Part shown: positions 38,056 to 47,642 of the stretch, piece by piece
Position numbering within the stretch: the stretch's first letter is position 1
Layout: every line of letters begins with the position of its first letter
Notes under the pieces: generated by a model
Seen by the model: the letters and a program-made list of their open reading frames with translations, nothing else
What the model was told of the DNA's origin: nothing
Database searches by the model: none
Assembly: GCA_036496285.1 (NCBI GenBank)
Contig: DASXLI010000104.1
Location: 1 to 64,000, forward strand
Origin: DP-19 sp036496285
GTDB lineage: Bacteria; Desulfobacterota; Binatia; UTPRO1
Direction: 5' to 3'
Length of the DNA stretch: 64,000 nt
Translations under genes and position numbers: made by a program

Positions 38056-39966
38056 TCAGGAAGGGGCGGGCGGCACCGCCTCGGTGTCGGGCTCCACCGT
38101 CGAGGCCGTGCGCTCGAGCGTGCGGCCTGCGGCCTCGCGTCCCGTGAGCCACGCGGTGTCCATCGGGTAGACGAGCGGGTCGAAGATCACGAAGTAGAGG
38201 TGCCAGACCAGGATCGCCAGCGTGGCGAGGAGCGCTTCGTAGAAATGCACGACGGTGGCGACGTCGAGCATCCACTTCGGCAGGTGGGTGAGGGACCAGG
38301 TCTCGAACCAGAGCACGAAGCCGCTGAGCGCCATGATGCCGATGCCCCAGGCGACGGCCAGGTACTCCAGCTTCTCCACGTAGCCGACCGCGGGCGAACG
38401 CGGCAGGTCGGCACGTCTGCCAATGAACCAGCGCAGGCGCTCGCGTAGCTCGGTCAGGTCCTGGCGTCCCGGCATCATGGCGCGGACGCACGCGCGCGCC
38501 CGGCGATCGAGCGCGAGATGGACGGCGTGAAGCCCGAAGCTGCCGAGCAGCACCACGGCCGCCAGCCGGTGCAGGATGCCGCGGAAACGCCAGTGCTCCT
38601 CCCACGCGACCAGCGGCCGGGCCCACCACGCCTCCGGGTAGGTGAGCGCGAAGCCCGACCACACGAGGACGAGGAAGCTCGCGAGCAGCAGCCCGTGCGC
38701 GATGCGGAACCACAGGCCCATGCGTTGGCGACGGGCGTACGCCGGAACGACCGGACGCACGAGGCCGCTGATGGCCTTGCGACGCAGGTCGAGCAGGTTG
38801 TGCGTCGTCATCGCCCCGATCACGATCGCAATGAGCCAGAGATAGGCGATGCGTATCCAATACACCGCGGGGTGCGTGCGCTCCCGTTCCGCGGGCAGGA
38901 CGTGCACGGCGCCGATGGCGAACGTCGTCCCGGCACCCGGATGACAGACGCCGCACGTCGCCGGCAGGTTCGCCGGATGCACGTGCGAGCGGGGATCGCT
39001 GGACGGCAGGATGTCGTGGACGCCGTGGCACGAGGCGCAGTTGGCGACGCTCGCGTTCCCCGCTCGCCCGGCGAGGCCGTGAAAGCTGCTCTCGAACGCG
39101 GCGACGGCGGTGCTCTTCAAGCCAAATTTCTCGGTGAGGCGGACGTCGGCGTGGCAGCGCTCGCACGCCATCTTCGGCACGTTGGAGACGAAGACCGGCG
39201 AGTCCTTGTCGCCCGGACCGAGGATGCGGTGCTCGCCGTGGCAGTCGGTGCACACCGGGGCCTCGCGGATGCCGCGGGCGGCGGCCTGTCCATGCACGCT
39301 CGCCGCGAAGGCCCGGGCGACGGCGGCGTGGCACTGGCCGCACGTGTCGGGAACGTTCTTGCGGTTGACGCGTGAGCGCGGATCGTCGGGCGAGCGGATG
39401 TCGTGGCTTCCGTGACAGGAGCCGCACGTCGCGGCATGCCCTCCTGCTTGAACGCTCCGCGCGTGCACGCTCTCGGCATACGCCGCGAGCGGTTGCGCGC
39501 GCTTGATGCCGGTGCCGACCATGAATGCGGGATCGGCGTGGCAACGACCGCAGGTCGCGGCGAGGCGTTTCGGGTGGATGGGCGATGTCTCGTCATCGGC
39601 AGGGCGGAGCGCATGGATCGCGCCGTGGCAGGCGAGGCATCCCGGCCGCTCGCCGCCGCCCTGCGCGGCCGCGCCGTGGGCGCTCGCGGCGAGCTTCTCG
39701 ACCTCCTCCGCGTGACAGTTGTTGCACGTCTCGAGTGGATCGCTCTTCTCGTGCGGGAACTCGTCGTGCCCGACGTGGCACGACACGCAGTCCACACCGG
39801 CATCGCCATGGACGGTGTGCTTCCAGGCGTCGGCGTCGACGACGAGCTTCGGATCGCCGACGTCCTTCGCCGTCCCGTGACACCCGAGGCAGTCGTCCCC
39901 GGCGTGGACGAGCGCCGGCACGGCGAGCGCCAGGACCGCCAGCGCGATCAGCAGCGCGATGCGCAC
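38056..39966 (-). CDS. 11-heme cytochrome c fused to a cytochrome b-like membrane domain
   Basis: 636 aa. After a signal peptide (VPALVHA), eleven CxxCH sites occur at about residues 26, 60, 81, 110, 139, 181, 209, 239, 268, 310 and 338. From ~370 on there are about five transmembrane helices with paired His (RIAHGLLL, GILHRLAAVVLLGSFGLHAVH, VVHFYEALL, VWHLYFV), consistent with a cytochrome b561/formate-dehydrogenase-gamma-like heme b core. The fusion would move electrons between the quinone pool and periplasmic hemes. Its own gene is preceded 15 bp upstream by a pentaheme cytochrome. Exact partner and acceptor unknown. Confidence 0.88.
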   Translation of the reverse strand: MRIALLIALAVLALAVPALVHAGDDCLGCHGTAKDVGDPKLVVDADAWKHTVHGDAGVDCVSCHVGHDEFPHEKSDPLETCNNCHAEEVEKLAASAHGAAAQGGGERPGCLACHGAIHALRPADDETSPIHPKRLAATCGRCHADPAFMVGTGIKRAQPLAAYAESVHARSVQAGGHAATCGSCHGSHDIRSPDDPRSRVNRKNVPDTCGQCHAAVARAFAASVHGQAAARGIREAPVCTDCHGEHRILGPGDKDSPVFVSNVPKMACERCHADVRLTEKFGLKSTAVAAFESSFHGLAGRAGNASVANCASCHGVHDILPSSDPRSHVHPANLPATCGVCHPGAGTTFAIGAVHVLPAERERTHPAVYWIRIAYLWLIAIVIGAMTTHNLLDLRRKAISGLVRPVVPAYARRQRMGLWFRIAHGLLLASFLVLVWSGFALTYPEAWWARPLVAWEEHWRFRGILHRLAAVVLLGSFGLHAVHLALDRRARACVRAMMPGRQDLTELRERLRWFIGRRADLPRSPAVGYVEKLEYLAVAWGIGIMALSGFVLWFETWSLTHLPKWMLDVATVVHFYEALLATLAILVWHLYFVIFDPLVYPMDTAWLTGREAAGRTLERTASTVEPDTEAVPPAPS

Positions 39967-39981
39967 CGCGGTCGCCGCACG

Positions 39982-40719
39982 CTACTTTGCGCCCCGGCGC
40001 GCCATGACCTCCGCCTCGTTGGTGATCGCATCCGTCAGCTTGAACAGATCGCGGCTCTGCTGCAGCACCGCGTCGAGATCGAACGTGTGCCACTTGAGCT
40101 GGATGTCGTGGTAGTCGCGCTCGAGACCGTGGAAGCGGCGGATCGCGTCCTCATACCAGGCGGGATTGGCCCGGCGCGCCTCATCCATCGCCCGGCGCGC
40201 GTGGTACAGCTTGGTCTTCGTCATCGCGACCATCGCGAGCGCCGTCTGCGCGTGCACCGGCTTGTCGTGGCAGACGGCACATCGCTCGGTCAGCTCGCGG
40301 GCGGTCGGCAGGCTCGTGGCCATCGCCCCGTGACACGTGAAGCACGTGGCGCCCTTGTCGTGCGCCGCGAGCTCGCGCGCGTGGACGGTGCCCTTGAACG
40401 CGTCGAGCTCGTTCCGGTGGCAGGTTCCGCAGGTGTCGGGAAGGCGTGTCGGGTGCACGGAGCTCTCGGGCTCGCTCGCGGGGTGCACACCATGGTGCGC
40501 GACGTCCGCGTTTCGCGCAGCGGGATCGCCCCCATGACATTTCTCGCAGCCGACGCCGCCGTGGGCGTGCACCGACGTCTGCCAATCCGCGAAGCTGTGG
40601 CCGAGCGTGATCGGCAGCACCTCGCGCTTGTGGCACTGCACGCACTCGTTCTGTTCCCATTCGGCATGCGCCGCGACCGCGACCAGCGCGAGCACGACCT
40701 GCAGCAGGACACGTCGCAT
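39982..40719 (-). CDS. Periplasmic pentaheme cytochrome c
   Basis: 245 aa from ATG 40719. Signal peptide (VAVAAHAE) then five CxxCH sites at about 26, 58, 97, 126 and 147, with extra His for bis-His ligation. C-terminal ~90 residues lack heme sites and look helical. Fifteen bp upstream of the 11-heme/membrane fusion gene on the same strand, so the two almost surely act together. Confidence 0.9.
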   Translation of the reverse strand: MRRVLLQVVLALVAVAAHAEWEQNECVQCHKREVLPITLGHSFADWQTSVHAHGGVGCEKCHGGDPAARNADVAHHGVHPASEPESSVHPTRLPDTCGTCHRNELDAFKGTVHARELAAHDKGATCFTCHGAMATSLPTARELTERCAVCHDKPVHAQTALAMVAMTKTKLYHARRAMDEARRANPAWYEDAIRRFHGLERDYHDIQLKWHTFDLDAVLQQSRDLFKLTDAITNEAEVMARRGAK

Positions 40720-40822
40720 GAGCACCGAAGATCCTCCCCCCGGAGCCGTCGTAGAATCCGCGGCAGTGTGTCCGAGATCTTTCGCGTCCGTCAAGCCAAC
40801 GATTTCGGCTCGCCCGGGGTGT

Positions 40823-41683
40823 CTACCGCCCGACGAGCTGCGCCACCTCCCGCTCGATCTGTCGGAGCAAGCGCGGCAGCAGCTCGCGCTCGGGATCACG
40901 CGCCCGCCGGGCCAGCAAGGAGACGATGCCCTTCTCGATGACGCGCTTCGTCTCGTCCCGCACGGCGACGCACGCCGCCGTGCTCGCGCGCTTGCCGGCA
41001 TACTGGTGCGTCTCGATCGGCCGGCCAAACGAGAAGTAGATGCGCTCCGGTCGGGGCAAGAGCGTCGGCCCGATTCCCCTGACGAGCGGCACGAGCGTGT
41101 CCATGCGGACGCCCATGCGCTCGAGGAGCGGGCGCGCCCCCTCTGGGAGCAGTGCGTCGCCATCGACGACGATGTCCCACGCGTCCTCGGCACCCACCGC
41201 CGCAAACGGCACGATGGGATAGCCGTGGCGGAGCGCCATCCGGGCGAAGCCCAGGCGCTCGCCCCACAGGAGGCGATACTTCTCGCTCTTGTGCTTGAAG
41301 ACCTCGCGCGCCCCACCCGGGAAGACCAGGACGGACTCGCCGGCAGCCATGAGCGTCGCGCAGTTCTCGCGCGTGCCGTCGATGACGCCGAACTTGGTCA
41401 GCACGTCCCGCCAGAGCGGGATCTTGAAGTGCACGTGGTCGCCGAGGGCGCGGATGACGACGCCGCGCTTGCCGTAGAGCTCGGCGATCAGGAGCGGGGC
41501 GTCGAGCGAGAACAGCGTATGGTTGCCGACGAACAGGCATGGCCGATCGCGGGGAACGTTGCGCAAGCCGTAAGAGAGCGGACTGGTGAGCAGCCGGAGC
41601 GGCGTGAGCAGCAGCGCTAGCTCGCGCATCTCGCCGGCCGAGGGATGATGGGGCGGGATCTCGCGAGGCGTCCGGCGACGCAT
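40823..41683 (-). CDS. Lysophospholipid acyltransferase family protein (DAGAT-like)
   Basis: 286 aa from ATG 41683, which begins 5 bp after the CoA-transferase stop. Catalytic motif reads NHTLFSLDAP (H-x5-D, one longer than the classic H-x4-D) as in DAGAT/phytyl-ester-synthase-like members; VFPGGAREVF follows. Transfers an acyl group to a lipid or alcohol. Co-transcribed with the CaiB/BaiF gene. Confidence 0.85.
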   Translation of the reverse strand: MRRRTPREIPPHHPSAGEMRELALLLTPLRLLTSPLSYGLRNVPRDRPCLFVGNHTLFSLDAPLLIAELYGKRGVVIRALGDHVHFKIPLWRDVLTKFGVIDGTRENCATLMAAGESVLVFPGGAREVFKHKSEKYRLLWGERLGFARMALRHGYPIVPFAAVGAEDAWDIVVDGDALLPEGARPLLERMGVRMDTLVPLVRGIGPTLLPRPERIYFSFGRPIETHQYAGKRASTAACVAVRDETKRVIEKGIVSLLARRARDPERELLPRLLRQIEREVAQLVGR

Positions 41684-41688
41684 GGCCG

Positions 41689-42888
41689 CTACGCGACGGT
41701 GCCGTCGGCGCGCAACGCGGCGATCTCGGCGTCGCCGTACCCGAGCTCGCCCAGCACCTGGTCGGTGTGCTCGCCGTACGTGGGCGCGGGGCGATCCGGG
41801 TGCGTGGGGGTGGCGTCGAAGCGAGCGGCGGGAAGGGCCTGGCGCATCCGCCCGGCGCTCGGGTGCTCGGTCTCCGCGAGGATGCCGTTCGCCCGCACCT
41901 GTGGGTGCTCCGGGACCTCGTCGAGGGACAGTACGGGCGCGTGTGGTACGTCGTGCTGCTCGAAGCGCGCGCACCAGTCGGCCGTCGTCCGGCTGGCGAT
42001 CACCGCCGCGAAGATCTCACGCAGCTCGGGCAGGCGGCTCAAGCGGTCGAAGATCGAGCGGAACCGCGGGTCGTCCAGTAAATCCTCGCGCTCGGCTGCG
42101 CGACACATCTTGGTCCATTGGTCGTCGGTCAGCGCCGCGACGGTGATCGAGCCGTCACGCGTCGGATAGATCCGGTAGATCGTCGCGAACGGCGGCACCC
42201 GGAAGATGCCGTCGCCGAGGAGCGTGTGGTTCATCATGCCGTCGGGCCAGAGGAAGGCGAGGGCGGCGTCGAGCATGGCGACATGCACGTGCTGCCCGCC
42301 GCGCCCGCGCGCCCGCGCCAGGAGCGCGGCCGTCACGGCCTGCGCGACCGTGTACGCGGTCGCCTTGTCGAGCGTGAGGTTGCGGACGAGCTCGGGCGTG
42401 CCGGTATCGGGATCACCCTGCACCGCGGCGACCCCGCTCAGCGCCTGGATCACGTTGTCGTAGACCGGACGATCGGCGAACGGGCCGCTCTCCCCGAAGC
42501 CGGAGATCGAGGTGTAGACGACGTCGGGCGCGAGCGCCCGGATGGCGTCGTAGCCGAAGCCCAGGCGCTCGAGGACGCCGGGCCGGAAGTTCTGCACAAA
42601 CACGTCCGCTCCGCGGACCAGTCGGCGGAGGACCTCCTTGCCGGTCTCGCGGCGGAGATCGACGACGATCGAGCGCTTGCTGCGATTCAGGTTCAGGAAG
42701 GTCGAGGCCATGCCGCCACGCATCGCACCGAACATCCGCATCGGGTCGCCCATGCCGGGCGCCTCTACCTTGATGACATCGGCGCCCTGGTCGCCGAGAA
42801 TCATCGTCGCCAGCGGGCCGCTGATGACGTTGCTGAGGTCGACGACGCGGATGCCCGCGAGCGGGCCGGGGGTTGCGCTGGGAGACAC
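41689..42888 (-). CDS. CaiB/BaiF-family CoA-transferase
   Basis: 399 aa from GTG 42888, giving the normal family length; further upstream frame is antisense to the facing gene. Family marks: GIRVVDLSNVISGP, DQGADVIKVEAP, RSKRSIVVDLRRETGKEV and VQNFRPGVLERLG. Class III CoA transferase acting on an organic acid (bile acid, carnitine, succinyl or aromatic type); substrate unknown. Overlaps nothing; followed by the acyltransferase gene. Confidence 0.93.
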   Translation of the reverse strand: MSPSATPGPLAGIRVVDLSNVISGPLATMILGDQGADVIKVEAPGMGDPMRMFGAMRGGMASTFLNLNRSKRSIVVDLRRETGKEVLRRLVRGADVFVQNFRPGVLERLGFGYDAIRALAPDVVYTSISGFGESGPFADRPVYDNVIQALSGVAAVQGDPDTGTPELVRNLTLDKATAYTVAQAVTAALLARARGRGGQHVHVAMLDAALAFLWPDGMMNHTLLGDGIFRVPPFATIYRIYPTRDGSITVAALTDDQWTKMCRAAEREDLLDDPRFRSIFDRLSRLPELREIFAAVIASRTTADWCARFEQHDVPHAPVLSLDEVPEHPQVRANGILAETEHPSAGRMRQALPAARFDATPTHPDRPAPTYGEHTDQVLGELGYGDAEIAALRADGTVA

Positions 42889-43018
42889 GGTCGTCGTGTA
42901 GCCCGGTCCGGCAACGCATTCCAGCCCGAAGGGGCGGAACCGCGTCGTCCCGACTTCGCCTCCGCGTGACGCCGGTGCTAGCAAGGAAGGAGCGGTCGCC
43001 ACGCTGGAGGGAGACGCG

Positions 43019-43786
43019 ATGCCCAAGCTCTCGTCGGCCGAGACCCGCGCGATAGCGCCGCTCGCGGAGCGGCAGCTTCGACGCTGGGCAGGGACACTGG
43101 CCTCATGGGCCGACCCGTCGCAGCGCCGGGTGGAACGACTACCCGAGGACGTCAAGCCGTTCGTCGCGCTCTCGCGACAGGCCGGGGCCGGAGGCGAGGA
43201 CGTCGGACGCCTCGTCGCCGCCGCGCTCGGTTGCGAGTGCCTCGATCGGGAATTGCTGACTCGCCTCGCAGAGTCGGAACACCTGCCGCGGATCCTGCTC
43301 GAGTTCGTCGACGAGACGACGTCCACCCTGGTGCGCGAGGTCTTCAGCCGCTGGCTCGACGCGCGCGTGATCACGCAGGACGAGTTCGTCCGACGGCTTG
43401 GCCACCTGATGCTGATCGCCGCGCACGACGGACCGGCGGTCTTCGTCGGCCGCGGCGCGCAGTTCATCCTCCCGCGCGACAAGGCGTTGGCCGTGTACGT
43501 GATCGCGCCCCTCGAGCGCCGCGTCGCGGATGCCATGACCCGGCGGCAGCTCGATCACCAGGCGGCCGAGGCGTGGGTGCGCGACACCGACGAGGACCGC
43601 GCCCATTTCATCCGCCATCAGTTCCACGCGGATCCGACGGACCCGCGACTCTACGACCTGACGATCAATCTCGAGTGGCTCGATCAGCAGACGGCCGCGC
43701 GCACCATCGTCGAGGCGTACCGCCAGCGCTTCGGCCGGTCTGTGCCGGCGGGCGGCCGCGTCATCGGTGCGACGTCGCGGGGCTGA
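43019..43786 (+). CDS. Cytidylate kinase-like protein
   Basis: 255 aa. FVALSRQAGAGGEDVGRLVA is the P-loop-like start of the cytidylate kinase-like (AAK) family, followed by LDRELLTRL and FVGRGAQFIL. Not canonical CMP kinase; nucleotide or other small-molecule kinase of unknown substrate. ATG 43019 with GGAGGGAG upstream. Confidence 0.85.
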   Translation: MPKLSSAETRAIAPLAERQLRRWAGTLASWADPSQRRVERLPEDVKPFVALSRQAGAGGEDVGRLVAAALGCECLDRELLTRLAESEHLPRILLEFVDETTSTLVREVFSRWLDARVITQDEFVRRLGHLMLIAAHDGPAVFVGRGAQFILPRDKALAVYVIAPLERRVADAMTRRQLDHQAAEAWVRDTDEDRAHFIRHQFHADPTDPRLYDLTINLEWLDQQTAARTIVEAYRQRFGRSVPAGGRVIGATSRG

Positions 43787-43805
43787 TCGCTCGCGATTGC
43801 CGCGC

Positions 43806-44306
43806 TCACTCTCCGGGAAACGGGATTGCCGTCAGCGCGAGTCCGATACCGATGCCGCCGACGATCTCCACGCACCGCCACAGTCCGGCCGCGAGCGTGT
43901 GCTCCTGCCGGTCGAAGGTGAACACCAGGACGGTTGTCAGCGCGGCGAGCGGCATCGGGTCGTGCAGTCGACCCGAGGACCAGCACAGGAGGATCGTGAC
44001 GGCGACCGCGGCGCTCACGGTGAAGGCGTTGGCCGGCACGGCCGCAGCGAACGCCGTCGCCACCGCGGCGCCGATCAACGTCCCGACGGCGCGGTTGATC
44101 CCCTTGGCCCACGTCTCGCGCCTGCGGGGCTGGATCACCACGATCGCCGAGATTGCCAGCCAGATGCCGTGCGTCAGATCCAGCCCTTGCCACAGCGCGG
44201 TCGCAATACCGGCCGCCAATGCCGCCCGGACGGTATAGGCGATCCTGTACGCGTATGACTCTGTACCGACGCCGCCTGACGGCGGGAATGCCGAGTCCGC
44301 TCGCAT
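43806..44306 (-). CDS. FUSC-like membrane protein
   Basis: 166 aa, five to six hydrophobic segments. AYRIAYTVRAALAAGIATALW, then ISAIVVIQPRRRETWAKGI and RAVGTLIGAAVA match the membrane half of aromatic-acid-exporter (FUSC/YccS/AaeB) families. It has only the membrane part, so a half-size family member or remnant. Confidence 0.8.
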   Translation of the reverse strand: MRADSAFPPSGGVGTESYAYRIAYTVRAALAAGIATALWQGLDLTHGIWLAISAIVVIQPRRRETWAKGINRAVGTLIGAAVATAFAAAVPANAFTVSAAVAVTILLCWSSGRLHDPMPLAALTTVLVFTFDRQEHTLAAGLWRCVEIVGGIGIGLALTAIPFPGE

Positions 44307-44325
44307 CCTCCCGAAGACGTAACCG

Positions 44326-44583
44326 CTAGCCGAGGTGCTGCCAGGCGAACAGCACGAGGATCGCGCCGATCACCGACATCACGAAGCCGGCAGGATGGAA
44401 CGACGTGCCCTCCGGCGGTCGCGAGATCAGGCTGCCGATGAACCCGCCGACGAACGACCCGACGATGCCGAGGATCGACGTCAAGAGTAGGCCCAGGTGT
44501 TCCGCACCCGGCACGAACAGGCGCGCCACCGCGCCGACGATCAATCCGATAATGAGGCTCCAGATCGCGTGGCCGATACCCAT
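44326..44583 (-). CDS. GlsB/YeaQ/YmgE-family membrane protein
   Basis: 85 aa. Three glycine-rich transmembrane helices (IWSLIIGLIVGAVARLF, LTSILGIVGSFVGGFIGSLI, MSVIGAILVLFAW), as in the transglycosylase-associated/GlsB family. General-stress-associated in other bacteria, role unclear. Divergent from the NDH-2 gene. Confidence 0.9.
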   Translation of the reverse strand: MGIGHAIWSLIIGLIVGAVARLFVPGAEHLGLLLTSILGIVGSFVGGFIGSLISRPPEGTSFHPAGFVMSVIGAILVLFAWQHLG

Positions 44584-44696
44584 GGTGTCCTCCTTTGCGG
44601 GACCACGTAGCGTGTAACGGGTGGGCGCGACGTAGAGAAGCGGTCTCGGTGGAGCCGTTGCGTCCGGTCAGGCCGTCAGGCGTACTGGTTCCTGAC

Positions 44697-46019
44697 ATGA
44701 CGCGGCCGCGGATCGTCATCGTCGGAGGAGGCTTCGGCGGGCTCCAGGCCGCGCGCCGGTTGCGGCGGGCGGACGCCGACGTGGTCATCGTCGACCGCCA
44801 CAACTACCATCTGTTTCAGCCGCTCCTGTACCAGGTGGCGACGGCCGTGCTCTCACCGGCGGACATCGCCGAGCCGATCCGCACGATCCTTCGCTACCAG
44901 CGAAACGTGGCGGTCGTGCTGGGCGAAGTGACCGCCGTCGTGCCGTCGCGTCGCACCCTGATCCTGGGACAGGGCTCGAGCGGCGAGCGCTCCGAGATGT
45001 CGTACGACTATCTCGTCCTCGCGTGCGGCGCCATGCACTCGTACTTCGGACACGACGCCTGGATGCCCAACGCCCCCGGCCTGAAGACGATCGACGATGC
45101 GCTCGAGATCCGCCGGCGGGTGTTCCTGTCCTTCGAGGAGGCGGAGCGCGAGGAGGACGACGTGACCCGCCGCCGCGAGCTGACCTTCGTCGTGGTCGGC
45201 GGCGGTCCCACGGGCGTCGAGCTCGCCGGTGCCGTCAAGGAGATCGCCGGCCGCTCCATTCCGCTCGACTTCCGCCACGTCGATACCAGTACGGCGCGCG
45301 TCGTCTTGGTCGAGGCGGGCGACCGTCTGTTGCCGGCGATGCATCCCGCGCTCAGCGCCCGTGCCGAGCGCGACCTTGTGGCGATGGGCGTCGAGGTGCT
45401 CCTGCGCAGCACCGTCACCAACGTCGATCGACACGCGGTGTGGATCGGCGAGCGCCACATCGACACGCAAAACGTGCTCTGGGCCGCGGGCGTGCGCGCC
45501 GAGCCCGTGGCCGCGGGCCTCGGCGTGCCGCTCGACCGCAACGGTCGCGTCATGGTCGGGCCGGATCTGTCGATCGCGGGTCATCCAGAGGTGTTCGTGA
45601 TCGGCGACCTGGCGCACGTCGCCGATGCGGCAACCGGCCGCCCTGTCCCGGGCCTCGCGCCGGCGGCGATGCAGATGGGCCGCTTCGTCGGCCGCCTCAT
45701 CGCCGCGGAACTGACGGGCCGCGCGACGCCACGTCCGGCGTTCAAGTACTTCGACAAGGGCACGTTGGCGACCATCGGCCGCAACCGCGCCGTCGCGCAG
45801 ATCGGGCCGCTCCGCCTCGGCGGATTCGTCGCGTGGTTGGCGTGGTCGCTCGTCCACATCACGTTCCTCGTCGGCTTCCGCAACCGGCTCATGGTGCTGC
45901 TGGGGTGGGCCTGGAACTACGTCGTCTGGAAGAAGGGCGCGCGTCTGATCACGGGTGATCCAGCGGTCGAGATCGAGCGGCCGCGTGACCTGCACGGGAA
46001 GAGCGCGGCGCAGAACTAG
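44697..46019 (+). CDS. Type II NADH dehydrogenase (NDH-2)
   Basis: 440 aa from ATG 44697. FAD-binding IVGGGFGGLQAA near residue 7 and NAD-binding VVGGGPTGVELAG near 165; the C-terminal ~70 residues carry two hydrophobic/amphipathic segments including RLMVLLGWAWNYVVW for membrane attachment. Single-subunit, non-pumping NADH:quinone oxidoreductase. It could feed the quinone pool used by the multiheme system at 38-41 kb. Confidence 0.92.
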   Translation: MTRPRIVIVGGGFGGLQAARRLRRADADVVIVDRHNYHLFQPLLYQVATAVLSPADIAEPIRTILRYQRNVAVVLGEVTAVVPSRRTLILGQGSSGERSEMSYDYLVLACGAMHSYFGHDAWMPNAPGLKTIDDALEIRRRVFLSFEEAEREEDDVTRRRELTFVVVGGGPTGVELAGAVKEIAGRSIPLDFRHVDTSTARVVLVEAGDRLLPAMHPALSARAERDLVAMGVEVLLRSTVTNVDRHAVWIGERHIDTQNVLWAAGVRAEPVAAGLGVPLDRNGRVMVGPDLSIAGHPEVFVIGDLAHVADAATGRPVPGLAPAAMQMGRFVGRLIAAELTGRATPRPAFKYFDKGTLATIGRNRAVAQIGPLRLGGFVAWLAWSLVHITFLVGFRNRLMVLLGWAWNYVVWKKGARLITGDPAVEIERPRDLHGKSAAQN

Positions 46020-46354
46020 GTAGAGGGATTCATCATCCCGACCGCAGCAGGATGCCGTTGTCGATCCGATGCGACGATCCGTGCACGATGCTGCAAGGAA
46101 TTGCGCGATGCCTTCCCACGTATGGGAAGCGGTAGAGAAGAACGCAGAGATGGCGATCGTCGTTCCATGACAGGCGCCACCTTCGTACCTTCCAGCCGCA
46201 GAGGACTACGGCAAAGCGCAGCTCTGCATGTCTTCGCGTAGCCGCACCGTGCCACCTCAGGCCGATGTGCTTTCGTATCGGCATTGCATTTGCAGTTCCT
46301 ATCGCCTCGGAGGTGGCGCACGAGATGACATCCAGGAACACACTAGGTGGAAAA
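46020..46354. other. Intergenic stretch with no recognised gene
   Basis: 335 bp between NDH-2 and the Cys-repeat protein. Less GC-rich than neighbours, with short imperfect repeats but no ORF with coding character. It must hold the leader of the Cys-repeat gene, whose ribosome binding site (AGGTGG) is at about 46345. Confidence 0.5.
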
Positions 46355-47281
46355 ATGAGATTGGGCACGATCATCGTCGCGGGTCTGCTCGTTGGTCCTG
46401 GCGTGGCGATGGCTGGCGGGGTGCGAATGCGGTCGGCACTCACGGCAACGTCCGCCGACCGCAACGCGAAGGGACAAGTCGGCCTGGGCATTCGCGGTAA
46501 CGACGGCACCTTCGACCTGAAGGCGAGCCATCTCGACCGCAACACCGGCTACGATGTGGTCGTTGGCGGGGTGAAGGTCGGGGCGTTGCAGGCGACCCGG
46601 GGTGGCTCCGGTCACATCCGTTTCCGCACCAGTCCGTCGAGCAAGGATCGAGTGCTCGGGTTCGACCCGCGCGGCAAGAGTATCAGCATCCGGAACGCCG
46701 CCGGCAATGACGTGCTCGTCGGGTCGCTGCCGAGCGACAGCATCGATCCGACGGCGATCGCCTGCTGCGTCCCCGACAACGAGGGTGGATCCGCGTGCGA
46801 GGATCTGACGTCCGACGCCTGTACGGCCGCGGGCGGCACCGCGACGGAAGCGGCGAGCTGCATGCCCGACCCGTGCGCGACGACGCCGCCGTCCACGGCC
46901 ACGGTCTGTTGCACCAACCAGACCGAGGACGACGGCAGCGAGACGGAGTGCGAGGACCATGCTGCGACCGACTGCACCGCTGCGGGCGGCACGGTCGTGC
47001 AAGCGACGTCGTGCGAACCGAATCCCTGCGCCCCGGTGACGCCGCCGGCGGGCGACGTAGTCGCGTGCTGCATTGCCGACGAAGGAGAGACCGAATGTGA
47101 GGAGCGCACCGCCGAGGCCTGTACCGCGGAGAACGGTACGGCGATGGCGGGCGCGACCTGCGACGCGGATCCCTGCGGCATCGGTTCCGGCCCGGGGTCG
47201 GGCGACGGCGGGGATGGCGGCGGCACGGACGGTGAGGACGGCAACGGCGGAAACGGCGGCGGCGGGGAGGAGGAACGATGA
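46355..47281 (+). CDS. Secreted protein with three Cys-rich repeats and a Gly/Asp tail
   Basis: 308 aa from ATG 46355 (AGGTGGAAAA upstream). Signal peptide ends near GVAMA. A ~110-residue beta domain follows (VGLGIRGNDGTFDLKASHLD...SIDP). Then three ~42-residue units, each CC...C...C.A..G(T)....SC..(N/D)PC, starting ACCVPDNEG, VCCTNQTED and ACCIADEGE. The tail is Gly/Asp-rich low complexity. Extracellular binding is a guess; no database family recalled. The next gene overlaps its stop (ATGA). Confidence 0.75.
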   Translation: MRLGTIIVAGLLVGPGVAMAGGVRMRSALTATSADRNAKGQVGLGIRGNDGTFDLKASHLDRNTGYDVVVGGVKVGALQATRGGSGHIRFRTSPSSKDRVLGFDPRGKSISIRNAAGNDVLVGSLPSDSIDPTAIACCVPDNEGGSACEDLTSDACTAAGGTATEAASCMPDPCATTPPSTATVCCTNQTEDDGSETECEDHAATDCTAAGGTVVQATSCEPNPCAPVTPPAGDVVACCIADEGETECEERTAEACTAENGTAMAGATCDADPCGIGSGPGSGDGGDGGGTDGEDGNGGNGGGGEEER

Positions 47282-47634
47282 AGACGACGATGCTGTTGAT
47301 GATGGGGTTCTTGATGTTCGGTGCGCCGGTGTACGCGCTCACGTGCCCGGCCGGTCAACACGCCGTATGTCACAGCGGCAGCGGGCGAGGAGGCGGATAC
47401 CGGAGCACCTGCACCTGCGTCGTCAATCCCCCGCCGGTTTGCGTGACCGCGTGGGGCACTCAGATCCAGGCCGGCACTTCGATCATCCTCTATGACAGCA
47501 ACGTCGTGTACGCGCCGGACACCTGCACGGCCCACGGCATCGTGGTCTCCTGCGATCTGAGCGGTGCGCTGACCCCGCCGGGCGCGACCGGCTATCCGGT
47601 CTGCAACGTCCTGGTGTCCGACGACGACGACTGA
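47278..47634 (+). CDS. Small secreted Cys-rich protein
   Basis: 118 aa. ATG overlaps the upstream stop (ATGA), so it is translationally coupled. Signal peptide then ALTCPAGQHAVCHSGSG, a STCTCVV motif and several more Cys. Ends in an acidic DDDD tail. No family recognised. Confidence 0.7.
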   Translation: MKTTMLLMMGFLMFGAPVYALTCPAGQHAVCHSGSGRGGGYRSTCTCVVNPPPVCVTAWGTQIQAGTSIILYDSNVVYAPDTCTAHGIVVSCDLSGALTPPGATGYPVCNVLVSDDDD

Positions 47635-47642
47635 CGGTGCGT

